A stretch of 64,000 bases of DNA from Acinetobacter sp. WC-141 (GCF_000313935.1 NZ_AMSS01000086.1:1-64000); one strand, 5' to 3'; shown: positions 46,741 through 56,561, numbered from the stretch's first letter. Notes: generated by a model not told the origin, from the letters alone. Program-made: numbers and translations.

Positions 46741-48051
46741 ATGAAAAAAACATTAAGCTTACCGAAACCGCCCATAGGGATGATCAACCGTCACAAAAAA
46801 AACAATCCTGCGGAAATGAATAAAATTTTAAATCAACATTTTAATGCATTTAAACAAGCTGCCGCACAAGGCGATTATGCCAAAGCTTATCAACATGTTA
46901 AACAAGCTGTTAGTTTAGTTCCTAAACATCCGGGAGCTTTAGCTGACTTGGCTTATACCGAACTACGCTTAGGCCGTTATAACGATGCTTATCAACATTA
47001 TTTACAAGCGATTCAGGCCAGCGGTCCTGCTGTAAATACAAATTTATATGATGGACTTACAGAAGTTTGTCATCATTTAAATAAAAAAGAAGAAACAATC
47101 AAATTTGGACGCTTGGCAATTACAACAAAAAAAGAACTTGCTAAGAGTGAGCCTGTTTTGCCGATTCCAAATCATGCACCACCCGAGTTTAGTTCAAACC
47201 CTCAAGAAAATATTATTGCTTTTTCATTGTTTGGAGCAAACCCACGTTATTGTGAAACCTCTATTTTAAATACTGAGTTAGCTAAACAGATTTATCCAGA
47301 GTGGACATGCCGATTTTATGTTGATGATACCGTGCCAGTATCTATTCAACAGCGCTTAAAAGAGAAGGGCGCGCAAGTGGTACAAGTGACGGACTCTCAA
47401 AAACAATTATCAGGGCTATTTTGGCGTTTTTTTGTGATGGATGATCCGACAATTAAGCGTTTTCTGATACGTGATGCCGACTCTATTGTGTCGCATCGTG
47501 AAAAGGCTGCTGTAGATGCATGGCTCAAAAGTGATAAGTGGTTTCACTTAATGCGAGATAACTATTCTCATACTGAGCTAATTCTGGCTGGAATGTGGGG
47601 CGGATGTACGGGGATTTTTCATAATATTGAAGCACATATCAGGGATTATGTTGCCACCGGACGTTATCTGGATAATCGGGTGATGGATCAACATTATCTG
47701 CGTTATTGTATTTGGCCGACTTTAAAACAGAGCGTGCTTATACACGATAGCCAACAATTTGATTCAGATAGTATCGATTTTCCAGCTTATGATCTGGCGT
47801 TAATGCAAAGCGACAGTGAAAATTTTCATGTAGGAATGAATGACGGTTCACCAGTAATTGCTACAGCAGTTGCCCATCCAACAGCTCAAAGAGTGTGTTG
47901 GGTGCTCCTCGATGAAAATCAGGTCGAAGTTTGCAGATACGATGCAATTGTGTCGAATAGTCGAAATATCGAGATTAACTTACCTCATGCTTTTGCCAAA
48001 AAAATTCAGGCCGAGCAGTGGAAATTACAAGTCTATCCGTATGAAAACTGA
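46741..48051 (+). CDS. TPR protein with a glycosyltransferase-like domain
   Basis: A 436-residue protein. Residues about 25-130 contain tetratricopeptide-like repeats (YAKAYQHVKQAVSLVPKHPG, RYNDAYQHYLQAIQA). From about 155 on it resembles a sugar-nucleotide transferase: IIAFSLFGANPRYCETSI, then YPEWTCRFYVDD, and a DxD-type motif in FLIRDADSIVSHRE near residue 245 followed by LMRDNYSHTELILAGMWGG. Together these suggest a glycosyltransferase-like enzyme of unknown substrate; I cannot name a CAZy family. No signal peptide. ATG 46741 is used; a TTG at 46726 has no ribosome site. Confidence 0.7.
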   Translation: MKKTLSLPKPPIGMINRHKKNNPAEMNKILNQHFNAFKQAAAQGDYAKAYQHVKQAVSLVPKHPGALADLAYTELRLGRYNDAYQHYLQAIQASGPAVNTNLYDGLTEVCHHLNKKEETIKFGRLAITTKKELAKSEPVLPIPNHAPPEFSSNPQENIIAFSLFGANPRYCETSILNTELAKQIYPEWTCRFYVDDTVPVSIQQRLKEKGAQVVQVTDSQKQLSGLFWRFFVMDDPTIKRFLIRDADSIVSHREKAAVDAWLKSDKWFHLMRDNYSHTELILAGMWGGCTGIFHNIEAHIRDYVATGRYLDNRVMDQHYLRYCIWPTLKQSVLIHDSQQFDSDSIDFPAYDLALMQSDSENFHVGMNDGSPVIATAVAHPTAQRVCWVLLDENQVEVCRYDAIVSNSRNIEINLPHAFAKKIQAEQWKLQVYPYEN

Positions 48052-48127
48052 TTGATTAGTTATTTAGGCACAATTAAACTACATTCATCATAATTTATAT
48101 AAATACGGCATTATCTGGAGAGTGTGC

Positions 48128-48454
48128 ATGAGTACAAACCAATTTGATCATGTAACGGTCATCAAAAAATCAAACGTTTATTTTGGTGGAGCATGTATCA
48201 GCCATACTGTGCAATTTGAAGATGGAACGAAAAAAACACTAGGTGTTATTTTGCCGACTGAGCAACCTTTAACTTTTGAAACGCATGTTCCTGAGCGTAT
48301 GGAAATTATTTCAGGTGAATGCCGCGTAAAAATTGCAGACAGTAATGAAAGCGAATTGTTTCGTGCAGGCCAATCTTTTTATGTGCCTGGAAATAGTGTT
48401 TTCAAAATCGAAACTGATGAAGTGCTCGATTACGTGTGCCATTTAGAAGGCTAA
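48128..48454 (+). CDS. ppnP: Pyrimidine/purine nucleoside phosphorylase PpnP (DUF1255)
   Basis: A 108-residue cupin of the YaiE/PpnP family, which splits nucleosides with phosphate. Motifs: KKSNVYFGGACISHTV near residues 15-30, DGTKKTLGVILP, and RAGQSFYVPGNSVFKIE near residue 85. Length fits the family. GGAG 48117-48120 favours ATG 48128 over GTG 48122. Confidence 0.92.
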   Translation: MSTNQFDHVTVIKKSNVYFGGACISHTVQFEDGTKKTLGVILPTEQPLTFETHVPERMEIISGECRVKIADSNESELFRAGQSFYVPGNSVFKIETDEVLDYVCHLEG

Positions 48455-48491
48455 GAAATTCCTGTTCAAATCGGGTACACTATGCCCAAAG

Positions 48492-48530
48492 AAATCCTGC
48501 GAAGTTGGCTTTGCAGGATTTTATTTTTTT
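48492..48530 (+). terminator. Intrinsic terminator of ppnP
   Basis: AAATCCTGC 48492-48500 pairs with GCAGGATTT 48513-48521, with an inner GAAG/CTTT extension and a TTGG loop, followed by a T-rich tail. It lies 34 nt before rlmB. Confidence 0.87.
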
Positions 48531-48555
48531 GCTCAAACGTTGTTAGAGGTCATGC

Positions 48556-49305
48556 ATGGCAAAACAGGAATATTATTATGGCGTTCATTCAGTGGAGTCA
48601 TTGTTAGAGCTTGAGCCGGAGCGTGTGCTAACCCTGTTTACTTTAAAAGGACGGGATGATCAGCGTTTGCAAAAGATTTTGCAATTGGCAGAACCTTTTG
48701 GAATCAGTGTACAAAAAGCAAGCCGCGATAGTCTTGAAAAACTTGCAGGTCTACCATTTCATCAAGGTGTAGTTGCAGCAGTGCGTCCGCATCCTGTCTT
48801 AAATGAACAAGATCTTGATAAAATCTTAAGTGAAACTCCAGATGCCTTGTTGTTGGCGTTAGATCAGGTGACAGACCCGCATAACTTAGGGGCTTGTATC
48901 CGTACCGCTGCTGCGATGGGCGTGCAAGCAGTCATCGTACCTCGTGATCGCTCAGCAAGTTTGACCCCGACTGCTCGTAAAGTTGCAGCTGGTGGAGCCG
49001 AGAAAGTTAAATTCATTCAAGTCACAAATTTAGCCCGTACATTAGCTCATCTTAAAGAAACTACGCATGTACGTGTGATTGGTACCATGCTTGATGAAAG
49101 CGCGTTACCACTTCAAAAATGTGATTTTTCTGGCCCAGTTGTGATTGTGATGGGAGCCGAAGATACAGGTTTGCGCCCTATTACACAGGCACAGTGTGAT
49201 CATAAAGTTTATATTCCGATGTCTGGAAATCTACAAAGTCTAAATGTCAGTGTAGCGACTGGTATGGCACTTTATGAGGCTTGCCGTCAGCGTTCTGAGG
49301 TATAA
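48556..49305 (+). CDS. rlmB: 23S rRNA (guanosine-2'-O-)-methyltransferase RlmB
   Basis: SPOUT-family enzyme that methylates G2251 of 23S rRNA. The 249-residue protein has the N-terminal substrate-binding part (YYYGVHSVESLLELEPERV) and the SPOUT domain. The knot motifs are DQVTDPHNLGACIRTAAAMG near residue 102, IVMGAEDTGLRP near 197, and IPMSGNLQSLNVSVATGMAL near 222. Strong match throughout; normal length. The EamA-type gene starts 32 nt downstream. Confidence 0.95.
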   Translation: MAKQEYYYGVHSVESLLELEPERVLTLFTLKGRDDQRLQKILQLAEPFGISVQKASRDSLEKLAGLPFHQGVVAAVRPHPVLNEQDLDKILSETPDALLLALDQVTDPHNLGACIRTAAAMGVQAVIVPRDRSASLTPTARKVAAGGAEKVKFIQVTNLARTLAHLKETTHVRVIGTMLDESALPLQKCDFSGPVVIVMGAEDTGLRPITQAQCDHKVYIPMSGNLQSLNVSVATGMALYEACRQRSEV

Positions 49306-49337
49306 TTTAGCTGCCTTTCTAGTTTTTAAGTCTTGAT

Positions 49338-50252
49338 ATGTCTCCCCGTAAGCAAGGTTATTTCTTTGTATTGGTGACCATGTGCATTTGGGGCGGGTTT
49401 ACACTTTTTGCCCGTTTAAATGCACAGTGGCACATCAGTGCTTGGGACATTGCCGCACTGCGCTTCGCTTTAGCCTTCCTGATTTTAATGCCTATTCTGA
49501 TCTATAAGAAAGATCTCGCTTTTTTATGGAGTAAGCATGCGGTTATTTTGGCACTCATTGGCGGTGTCATCTATTGTCTTACCGTCTATACTGCTTTTCT
49601 CTATGCTCCCGCGGCGCACGCTGCAATTTTCTTAAATGGCTGTATTCCAATTTGTACTGCGTTTGCAGCATACATTTTATTTAGGCAGCCCTTTGATAAA
49701 CATACATGGGTGAGTCTCGCAATCATGATAGCCGCTTTGGCCCTTATGAGCGCTTTGATGCTGCAAAGTAATGCTTCTGCTTTTGGAGTAGGTGATTTAC
49801 TCCTTTTTATTAGTGCGATTTGGTGGGGCATTTTTACTGTGTTACTTAAACAGTGGAAACTTTCTGCATGGCACTCTATGGCAAGTGTTGCGATTTGGTC
49901 TGCAATTATTTATTTGCCCATTTATCTTTTATTTTTGCCTAAACATTTCATGCAAGTCAGTCCTGTCCATTTAGCGATACAGGGCATTTTCCATGGTGTG
50001 TTTGTGGTTATTATTGCGACTCTGACTTATGTAGCAGCGATTCAGCGACTTGGTGCTTTTAAAACAGGAAGTATTGTAACTTTGGCGCCGTTTATTGCTG
50101 CCATTTTAGCTGTACCTTTACTTGGTGAAACATTAAGCCCATCGATTGTTGTGGGCTTGGTTGGAATGGGAATCGGTACCTTACAACCTTGGCGCTGGTT
50201 TCGACAAGACAGCTTGGCACAAAAAATTCAGCAGCAAAATAAACAAGATTAG
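49338..50252 (+). CDS. EamA/DMT-superfamily transporter
   Basis: A 304-residue inner-membrane protein with about ten hydrophobic segments in two tandem EamA repeats (about residues 6-140 and 155-288), of the drug/metabolite transporter superfamily. CIWGGFTLFARLNAQWHISA at the start is typical. Substrates in this group vary from amino acids to small drugs and cannot be told from the sequence. Its stop overlaps the convergent coaE stop by 4 bases. Confidence 0.88.
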   Translation: MSPRKQGYFFVLVTMCIWGGFTLFARLNAQWHISAWDIAALRFALAFLILMPILIYKKDLAFLWSKHAVILALIGGVIYCLTVYTAFLYAPAAHAAIFLNGCIPICTAFAAYILFRQPFDKHTWVSLAIMIAALALMSALMLQSNASAFGVGDLLLFISAIWWGIFTVLLKQWKLSAWHSMASVAIWSAIIYLPIYLLFLPKHFMQVSPVHLAIQGIFHGVFVVIIATLTYVAAIQRLGAFKTGSIVTLAPFIAAILAVPLLGETLSPSIVVGLVGMGIGTLQPWRWFRQDSLAQKIQQQNKQD

Positions 50253-50845
50253 TTTATGCGCTTCAAATAGCTTTGATGTAAGGGCTCTAATTGCTGATAT
50301 AAATGCTCGAGTAATCCGTCATTAAACACAATGTCATTAGCAAGTTCGCGTTTACGCTCACGTGGCATTTGTGCGGCAATAATTTTCTGAATTTGTTCTT
50401 GGTTTTGTCCATCGCGCTGGCTGGCACGCTGAATTTGAGTTTGTTCACTCGCATCAACTAATAAAGTGTGGTTAACCAATTCATGCTGGTTGGTTTCGAA
50501 AAGTAGCGGTGAAACCAAAATCACATATGGACTTTTGGGGTTTTGTAGCTGTTGAATAATAGACTGACGAATTGCAGGGTGAGTAATTTTCTCAAGTGTT
50601 TGTCTTGCTTCAGGATTTTGAAATATATACTCGCGTAGAGCACGACGGTCTAGGCTTCCATCAGGTTGAAGCACCCAATCTCCAAAAGTTTGTTGGATTT
50701 TTTGCAGGGCAGGTTGGCCTTTTTCAACCACTTCGCGAGCAACGATGTCGGCATCGACGACTTGTATTCCTTGGGACTCAAACCATTGTGTTGCAGCAGA
50801 TTTTCCGCTACCAATTCCACCTGTGACTCCCAGAATAAAAGCCAT
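50249..50845 (-). CDS. coaE: Dephospho-CoA kinase
   Basis: Phosphorylates dephospho-CoA in the last step of CoA synthesis. The 198-residue protein has the P-loop GVTGGIGSGKSAATQWF near residue 8, VVDADIVAREVV with the conserved Asp, the lid region ITHPAIRQ near residue 85, and SPLLFETNQHELV near 110. It lies 1 nt after pilD, as is common in bacteria with pilBCD-coaE clusters. Confidence 0.96.
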   Translation of the reverse strand: MAFILGVTGGIGSGKSAATQWFESQGIQVVDADIVAREVVEKGQPALQKIQQTFGDWVLQPDGSLDRRALREYIFQNPEARQTLEKITHPAIRQSIIQQLQNPKSPYVILVSPLLFETNQHELVNHTLLVDASEQTQIQRASQRDGQNQEQIQKIIAAQMPRERKRELANDIVFNDGLLEHLYQQLEPLHQSYLKRIN

Positions 50846-50846
50846 C

Positions 50847-51707
50847 TTAACCTCCCAAATAGATTTTCATAATCTGGTCACCCCATAAAAAGGCAACCCA
50901 ACCTGCAATGGCAATGTAGGGCCCAAAGGCAAAGGGCTGATTGTCATTGCGTAATTTTAGTAAAATGATGCCAATAATTGCACCTAGTAAAGATGACAAT
51001 AGCACAATTAATGGCAGCATCAATGGCCCCATCCAAGCGCCTAATGCGGCAAGCAATTTAAAGTCGCCGTAGCCCATGCCTTCTTTGCCTGTAATGACTT
51101 TAAACAGGTAATACACAATCCACAGGCATAAAAAACCGATTAAGTAACCCCAAATGGCTGAAGTTGGGCTGGTGTAAATGCTAAAGGTATTAATGCCTAA
51201 ACCAAGTGCGGCCAAAGGCAGGGTAAAGCGATCAGGTAATAACTGCGTATCGAAATCAATAAAGGTTAAAGCAATTAAAATCCAAGTAAGGATTAATCCA
51301 AAAAGCATTTGTATGGTTGGGCCAAATACCATGACCACAATCAGTGAACATGCCATGGTGAGTAGTTCAATGGCTGGGTAGCGCATACTGATAGGGTGCT
51401 GACAATGCCCACATTTTCCTTTTAAAACCAACCAGCTTATGACAGGAATATTTTGGTACCAGCGAATGGGCTGGTGACACGCTGGGCATGAGGAAGCAGG
51501 TTTACTTAATGTCAGTTTTCCATGGTCAATAATGGGCTGCTCAGGATCGAGCAACATTTGACATTCTTGATGCCAATCTTGCTCCATCATTTTTGGGGTG
51601 CGGTAAATCACCACATTTAGAAAGCTACCAATACACAGGCTCAATAATGCAACTGCAATATAAAGTGCAGTTAAGTTTTGAATAAAATAAGCAATCATTT
51701 CTTGCAT
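50847..51707 (-). CDS. pilD: Type IV prepilin peptidase/methyltransferase PilD
   Basis: Inner-membrane aspartic protease that cuts and N-methylates type IV prepilins and type II secretion pseudopilins. The 286-residue protein has two Cys pairs forming the zinc site (CPACHQP and CGHCQHP near residues 72-103), and the catalytic Asp residues in FIDFDTQLLPD near residue 149 and GYGDFKLLAALG near 212. Multiple membrane segments follow the zinc loop. It overlaps the pilC stop by one base, so pilB-pilC-pilD-coaE form one operon. Confidence 0.96.
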   Translation of the reverse strand: MQEMIAYFIQNLTALYIAVALLSLCIGSFLNVVIYRTPKMMEQDWHQECQMLLDPEQPIIDHGKLTLSKPASSCPACHQPIRWYQNIPVISWLVLKGKCGHCQHPISMRYPAIELLTMACSLIVVMVFGPTIQMLFGLILTWILIALTFIDFDTQLLPDRFTLPLAALGLGINTFSIYTSPTSAIWGYLIGFLCLWIVYYLFKVITGKEGMGYGDFKLLAALGAWMGPLMLPLIVLLSSLLGAIIGIILLKLRNDNQPFAFGPYIAIAGWVAFLWGDQIMKIYLGG

Positions 51708-52933
51708 TATACGACTGAGCCCATTTGGAAAATTGGAAGATACATAGCAATAACCAGACCGCCTACGAGTACCCCTAAAATTGCCATGATTAAAGGTTCC
51801 ATCATTGAAGTTAAGCCATCGACGGCATTATCAACTTCATTTTCATAGTAAGTGGCAACTTTATCGAGCATGCTGTCTAGTGCACCAGATTCTTCACCAA
51901 TTGCGACCATTTGTATAGCCATAGATGGAAAACGATTTGATACACGCATTGCAAATTGGAGTTGTTGACCTGTAGCAACATCTTCACGAATTTTCATTAC
52001 AGCTTTTTCATAAATAACATTGTTGGTTGCACCAGCCGTTGATTCAAGCGCATCAATGAGCGGAACACCAGCGGCAAACGTGGTGGCTAAAGTACGGCTG
52101 TAGCGGGCAATAATTGCCTTGTAAACCAGATCACCAAAGATGGGTAATTTAAGAGTGAGCTTATCTAAACCATCACGGAATTTTTTACTGCGCTTTTTAG
52201 CTTCCAGAAATGCGGCAATAATTGCACCAATCACAATAATCATAATGAACCAGTATTCCTGCATCCATTTCGACATGTTGACAACCATTTGTGTAAAAGC
52301 AGGCAAATCTGCACCAAAGGAAGAAAACAAGTCTTGGAAAACGGGAACGACTTTAACCATCAAAATAATAGTAACGATTATGGCTACCACAACAACTGTG
52401 GCCGGGTATTTCATGGCCTTCTTAATTTTCTGCTTGAGTAATTCACTTTTTTCTTTGTAAATTGCCACGCGGTCCAACATAGTTTCAAGCGCACCCGATT
52501 GTTCGCCCGATTCTACAAGCGAGCAAAACAGTTTATCGAAGTGCTGAGGATACTTTCTTAAAGCAGAGGCAAAAGTACTACCACCTTCAACTTCACCTTT
52601 AATACCAAGCACTACCTCGCGCATAGCTGGGTTTTCTAAACCCTCCGCTACAATTTCAAAGCCTTGTACCAATGGAACACCAGCTTTCATCATGGTTGCA
52701 AGTTGTCGGGTAAAAATCGTGATATCGAGCGTTGATACTTTTTTCTTGAATAAACCCTCAAGAATATTTTTACGCTTTTCCCGAATATTACGGACAGTTA
52801 CCCCTTGTTTGCGTAGAGTGACTTTGGCTAAAGCCATATTTTTAGCCGGAAGTTCTCCCTTAATTTTTACGCCTTTACGGTCAACCCCTTCATAAGCAAA
52901 AGTCGGCATCAATTGTGCCTTTTTGACAGTCAT
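51707..52933 (-). CDS. pilC: Type IV pilus inner-membrane platform protein PilC
   Basis: Platform protein that links PilB/PilT motors to pilin assembly. The 408-residue protein is of the GspF/PilC family with two cytoplasmic T2SSF domains, each followed by membrane segments (about 172-200, 225-245, 378-400). Family motifs: LEGLFKKKVSTLDITIFTRQ near residue 55, MLDRVAIYKE and its second copy MLDKVATYYE, and EESGALDSM. AAGGA precedes ATG 52933. It lies 27 nt after pilB. Confidence 0.97.
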   Translation of the reverse strand: MTVKKAQLMPTFAYEGVDRKGVKIKGELPAKNMALAKVTLRKQGVTVRNIREKRKNILEGLFKKKVSTLDITIFTRQLATMMKAGVPLVQGFEIVAEGLENPAMREVVLGIKGEVEGGSTFASALRKYPQHFDKLFCSLVESGEQSGALETMLDRVAIYKEKSELLKQKIKKAMKYPATVVVVAIIVTIILMVKVVPVFQDLFSSFGADLPAFTQMVVNMSKWMQEYWFIMIIVIGAIIAAFLEAKKRSKKFRDGLDKLTLKLPIFGDLVYKAIIARYSRTLATTFAAGVPLIDALESTAGATNNVIYEKAVMKIREDVATGQQLQFAMRVSNRFPSMAIQMVAIGEESGALDSMLDKVATYYENEVDNAVDGLTSMMEPLIMAILGVLVGGLVIAMYLPIFQMGSVV

Positions 52934-52960
52934 GACATTATCCTTATTTTAAATTGTCTT

Positions 52961-54673
52961 TTATTCACTGGTCACGCGATTGACTTCTTGTAAAGAAGTA
53001 ACACCTTGCATGACTTTCTTTAAACCTGAGCGACGCAGATTACTAAACCCCAATTTTTCAGAAGCAGCAGCGATTTCTAAAGCGTTGCCATCTTCCATAA
53101 TAATCTTGGAAATCTCAGGTGTGACTTTCATTACTTCATAAATACCAACTCGACCTTTGTAACCCTCCCGACATTCTGGACAACCGACTGGCTGAAAAAC
53201 TTGAAAATCGGGATGTGTGAGATCATGTTCAGTAAAACCCATTTCTAATAGGCTCTGTTTAGGAATATCCGCAGCTATTTTACATTGTGGACATAATCGA
53301 CGCGCCAAACGCTGAGCAATCACCAGATTGACCGATGTCGCAATATTAAAAGAGGGAACTCCCATATTACGTAGGCGAGTAAGTGTTTCAGGGGCACTGT
53401 TGGTATGGAGCGTAGACATGACCATATGCCCCGTCTGAGCCGCCTTAATCGCGATTTCAGCTGTTTCTAAATCACGAATCTCACCAACCATAATAATGTC
53501 AGGATCCTGACGTAAAAATGATTTAAGCGCAGCCGAAAAAGTAAGGCCTACCTTAGAGTTCACGTTCACCTGATTAATACCTTCAAGGTTAATTTCGACT
53601 GGATCTTCAGCAGTCGAAATATTGGAACTTTCAGTGTTTAAAATATTGAGCCCTGTATATAAAGATACTGTTTTACCGGAACCCGTCGGACCTGTGATTA
53701 AAAGCATACCTTGTGGCTTATCTAATGCTTCCATAAAGAGCGCTTTTTGCTCTTCTTCATATCCTAGAGCATCAATTCCCAGCATGGCACTCGATGGGTC
53801 GAGGATACGCAGAACTAGCTTTTCACCAAATAAGGTCGGAAGTGAATTCACACGAAAATCAATTGCTTTAGATTTCGATAACTTAAGTTTGATACGACCA
53901 TCTTGAGGGACACGCTTTTCGGAAATGTCCATTTGAGACATTACTTTTAAACGTGAAGCTAAACGATTAGCCAGTTGCAAAGGCGGATTGGCAATTTGAC
54001 GCAAAACGCCATCGACCCGATAACGGACTCGATACGATTTTTCATAGGGTTCAAAATGTAAATCAGAAGCTCCCATACGAATCGCATCAATTAATAACTT
54101 GTTAATATATTTAACAATAGGTGCTTCATCGCCCTGCGGAGTATCTTCATCCTCTTCTGGAGCAGTTGAATTATCAAGATCTACATCAAGATCAAATTCT
54201 TCATCACTAAACTCGAAATTGCTTTCTTCAGTAAATTGCTGCGCCAGAATTTTCTCAAGTTTATGATGCTCGACAATAACTGGCTCAACCATTAGCTTGC
54301 TGTTGAAGCGAATAGCATCAATAGCCTCAATATTACTGGGATTACTGGTCGCAACATATAAAATCTGTCCTCTTTGTATAAGAGGTAAGACCCGATGTTT
54401 TAAAATCAGTTTCTGGTCGACCAAATCTTTGGGAATTTGGCTGGGATCGTAAACGTCCAGATCAAAATATGGTTCAGCAAATTCAATAGAAATTGTTTCA
54501 GCTAATAAAGAAGGAGATAGATGAATCTCTTCAATCAGGTACGCAACCGTATCCCGTTTAGCTCTTTTTGCTGCATCTAATACTGTTTGCATGGTCGCTG
54601 CCGACACATGTTTTTCTTCGACTAATCGTCGAAAAAACCCCGAAAATTTTGGAGATGTATGTATGACTGACAT
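52961..54673 (-). CDS. pilB: Type IV pilus extension ATPase PilB
   Basis: Hexameric ATPase that powers pilus extension. I start at ATG 54673 (MSVIHTSPKFSGFF), giving 570 residues, the normal PilB length for Acinetobacter; the ATG 18 nt upstream lacks a ribosome site. Domains: N-terminal N1 (about 1-150), then the motor with Walker A GPTGSGKT near residue 330, the Asp box, Walker B DPDIIMVGEIRDLETAE near 390, His box MVMSTLHTNSAPET, and the tetracysteine zinc site CPQC/CPEC near 460-505. A 273-nt AT-rich gap separates it from divergent tpiA. Confidence 0.97.
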   Translation of the reverse strand: MSVIHTSPKFSGFFRRLVEEKHVSAATMQTVLDAAKRAKRDTVAYLIEEIHLSPSLLAETISIEFAEPYFDLDVYDPSQIPKDLVDQKLILKHRVLPLIQRGQILYVATSNPSNIEAIDAIRFNSKLMVEPVIVEHHKLEKILAQQFTEESNFEFSDEEFDLDVDLDNSTAPEEDEDTPQGDEAPIVKYINKLLIDAIRMGASDLHFEPYEKSYRVRYRVDGVLRQIANPPLQLANRLASRLKVMSQMDISEKRVPQDGRIKLKLSKSKAIDFRVNSLPTLFGEKLVLRILDPSSAMLGIDALGYEEEQKALFMEALDKPQGMLLITGPTGSGKTVSLYTGLNILNTESSNISTAEDPVEINLEGINQVNVNSKVGLTFSAALKSFLRQDPDIIMVGEIRDLETAEIAIKAAQTGHMVMSTLHTNSAPETLTRLRNMGVPSFNIATSVNLVIAQRLARRLCPQCKIAADIPKQSLLEMGFTEHDLTHPDFQVFQPVGCPECREGYKGRVGIYEVMKVTPEISKIIMEDGNALEIAAASEKLGFSNLRRSGLKKVMQGVTSLQEVNRVTSE

Positions 54674-54964
54674 CTGCCTACCTGTGCTCATATGTTTATA
54701 ATTGGTATATAAAAAATTATACTTTTGTTATCTAAAATTACTACCTGAGAAAATGATGCTCTCGTCTTGATCCGATTGTTAAAGCTTGAACCAGTCGAAG
54801 TTTTTATTCATTAATTTTTAAAAGGTGCGGCTTTTGGTTCAATAAAGTTTTATTACTGTTTTCAAATAGTAGAAAAGATATGAGCAAAGCCGTTAAAGAA
54901 AAGTATCTGAAATTTGTAGAAATGCGTGTAGAATGTGCTGCATTTTTGATGAAAGGTGAGCCGT

Positions 54965-55759
54965 ATGTCGGGTTCGACGATTACGCCTTGGGTAGTTGGC
55001 AACTGGAAAATGAACCCAATGCGTGCCAATGCCAAACAACTTATAGAAGAATTTAAACAACTATTGCAACAAAACGAAATTACAGATGAAAGCTGTCATG
55101 TCGGGGTTGCTCCGGTTTCTATTGCACTTGCAATGGTACAAACACAATTGCAAGATGCTGCAAGAACAGTATATACAGTTGCACAAGATGTTTCTCGTGT
55201 AGCAGGTACGGGCGCCTATACGGGTGAAGTCAGTGCAGAATTATTAAAAGATAGCCAAATTAATTTTGTATTGGTGGGTCATTCTGAACGCCGTGATTTA
55301 TTAGGTGATAACGTTGAAATTTTGAAGGCTAAACTCCAAAACTCTTTAAATGCAGGCTTAACTGTCATTTATTGTGTAGGTGAAAGCCTCGAACAGCGTG
55401 AACAAGGTTCGGCAGAGCAGGTTGTATTGCAACAAATCTGTGATATAGCTCCTGTAGTGACCGCAGAGCAGTGGCAAAAGCAAATTGTAATTGCTTATGA
55501 GCCAATCTGGGCAATTGGTACAGGTAAAACTGCTTCACCAGAAGATGCACAGGCAATGCATGCTAAAATCCGTGAAGGTTTAAGTCAGATTACCTCTGCG
55601 GGTCCAGACATTGCGATTTTATATGGCGGTAGTGTAAAAGCTGAAAATGCAGTCGAGTTGGCAGCATGTCCAGATATTAATGGCGCGTTGGTAGGAGGAG
55701 CTTCGTTAAATGCAGCCTCTTTCTATCAAATCGTAGAAGCCTTTGCACAAAGTAAATAA
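54965..55759 (+). CDS. tpiA: Triose-phosphate isomerase
   Basis: Glycolytic enzyme interconverting dihydroxyacetone phosphate and glyceraldehyde 3-phosphate. The 264-residue protein has Lys in GNWKMNP near residue 13, catalytic His in LVGHSERR near residue 98, catalytic Glu in [11 protein letters not shown] near 173, and the phosphate loop ILYGGSV near 222. AAGG 54953-54956 lies 8 nt before ATG 54965, preferred over GTG 54956. The secG gene follows after 12 nt, probably in the same operon. Confidence 0.96.
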   Translation: MSGSTITPWVVGNWKMNPMRANAKQLIEEFKQLLQQNEITDESCHVGVAPVSIALAMVQTQLQDAARTVYTVAQDVSRVAGTGAYTGEVSAELLKDSQINFVLVGHSERRDLLGDNVEILKAKLQNSLNAGLTVIYCVGESLEQREQGSAEQVVLQQICDIAPVVTAEQWQKQIVIAYEPIWAIGTGKTASPEDAQAMHAKIREGLSQITSAGPDIAILYGGSVKAENAVELAACPDINGALVGGASLNAASFYQIVEAFAQSK

Positions 55760-55771
55760 CGAGGATAGGGT

Positions 55772-56101
55772 ATGCACTCTTTTGTACTGATCGTACATAT
55801 TATTTTAGCGGTACTGATGATTGGCTTGATTCTAGTGCAACACGGTAAAGGTGCGGACGCTGGTGCCTCTTTCGGTGGTGGCGGAGCAGCAACTGTATTT
55901 GGTGCATCAGGTTCAGCTAATTTCCTTACTCGCCTTACTGCTGTTTTAACAGCACTGTTTTTTGTGACGAGTTTAACCTTAGCTGTTTTTGCGAAAAAAC
56001 AGACTACTGAGGCATATAGTTTGAAAACCGTACAAACAACAGCACCAATTCAAACAACATCGCCTGAAACTTCACCAAATGCACCAAAAACGAGTCAATA
56101 A
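55772..56101 (+). CDS. secG: Protein translocase subunit SecG
   Basis: Small membrane subunit of the Sec channel. The 109-residue protein has two membrane segments (about 2-22 and 51-72) and the Gly-rich loop QHGKGADAGASFGGGGAATV between them, typical of SecG. A Thr/Pro-rich cytoplasmic tail ends the protein. It lies 12 nt after tpiA and 56 nt before a tRNA-Leu gene, the same tpiA-secG-tRNA-Leu order as in related bacteria. Confidence 0.96.
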   Translation: MHSFVLIVHIILAVLMIGLILVQHGKGADAGASFGGGGAATVFGASGSANFLTRLTAVLTALFFVTSLTLAVFAKKQTTEAYSLKTVQTTAPIQTTSPETSPNAPKTSQ

Positions 56102-56157
56102 TTCGAAATAAGGCTTTCCTTTTGCAGTTGGAAGCACTAGAATGCGTCCCACAAGCT

Positions 56158-56242
56158 GCGGTGGTGGTGGAATTGGTAGACACGCTACCTTGAGGTGGTA
56201 GTGCCTTCGGGCGTGGGGGTTCAAGTCCCCCCTTCCGCACCA
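56158..56242 (+). tRNA. tRNA-Leu (GAG anticodon)
   Basis: An 85-nt tRNA with long variable arm and encoded CCA. Anticodon GAG is at 56192-56194 within CTACCTTGAGGTGGTAG. The T-loop is TTCAAGT between GGGGG and CCCCC. The acceptor stem GCGGTGG pairs with CTTCCGC but leaves a T5-T68 mismatch and a G-T pair at 6-67, an unusually weak stem. It lies between secG and the initiator tRNAs. Confidence 0.94.
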
Positions 56243-56280
56243 ACTTTGAACCAGAAAGTTGAGTGCAAGCAGTTTTTTGA

Positions 56281-56357
<77 letters not shown>

Positions 56358-56404
56358 AATTGATTAAGGTGCAACTTAATCAGACAGTATCGAGAAAGTT
56401 TACA

Positions 56405-56432
56405 TTGACTTTATTTGATATTTGTATATAAT
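56405..56432 (+). promoter_or_regulatory. Strong promoter before second initiator tRNA
   Basis: TTGACT 56405-56410 and TATAAT 56427-56432 with a 16-bp spacer, 13 bp ahead of the second initiator tRNA. It matches the sigma-70 consensus well and gives that copy its own start. Confidence 0.8.
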
Positions 56433-56445
56433 TTTTGCACGTTGA

Positions 56446-56522
<77 letters not shown>

Positions 56523-56536
56523 AGTTTCTTAAAAGA

Positions 56537-56561
56537 GGCTCACAGACAAGTGGGCCTTTTT
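56537..56561 (+). terminator. Terminator after initiator tRNA copy 2
   Basis: GGCTCAC pairs with GTGGGCC (7 bp with one G-T, AGACAA loop), followed by five T. Confidence 0.85.

Noticed and set aside
54880..55056. 58-codon reading frame overlapping the tpiA start
   Set aside because: Its second half is an out-of-frame shadow of tpiA and it has only a weak ribosome site; there is no family match that I can see.
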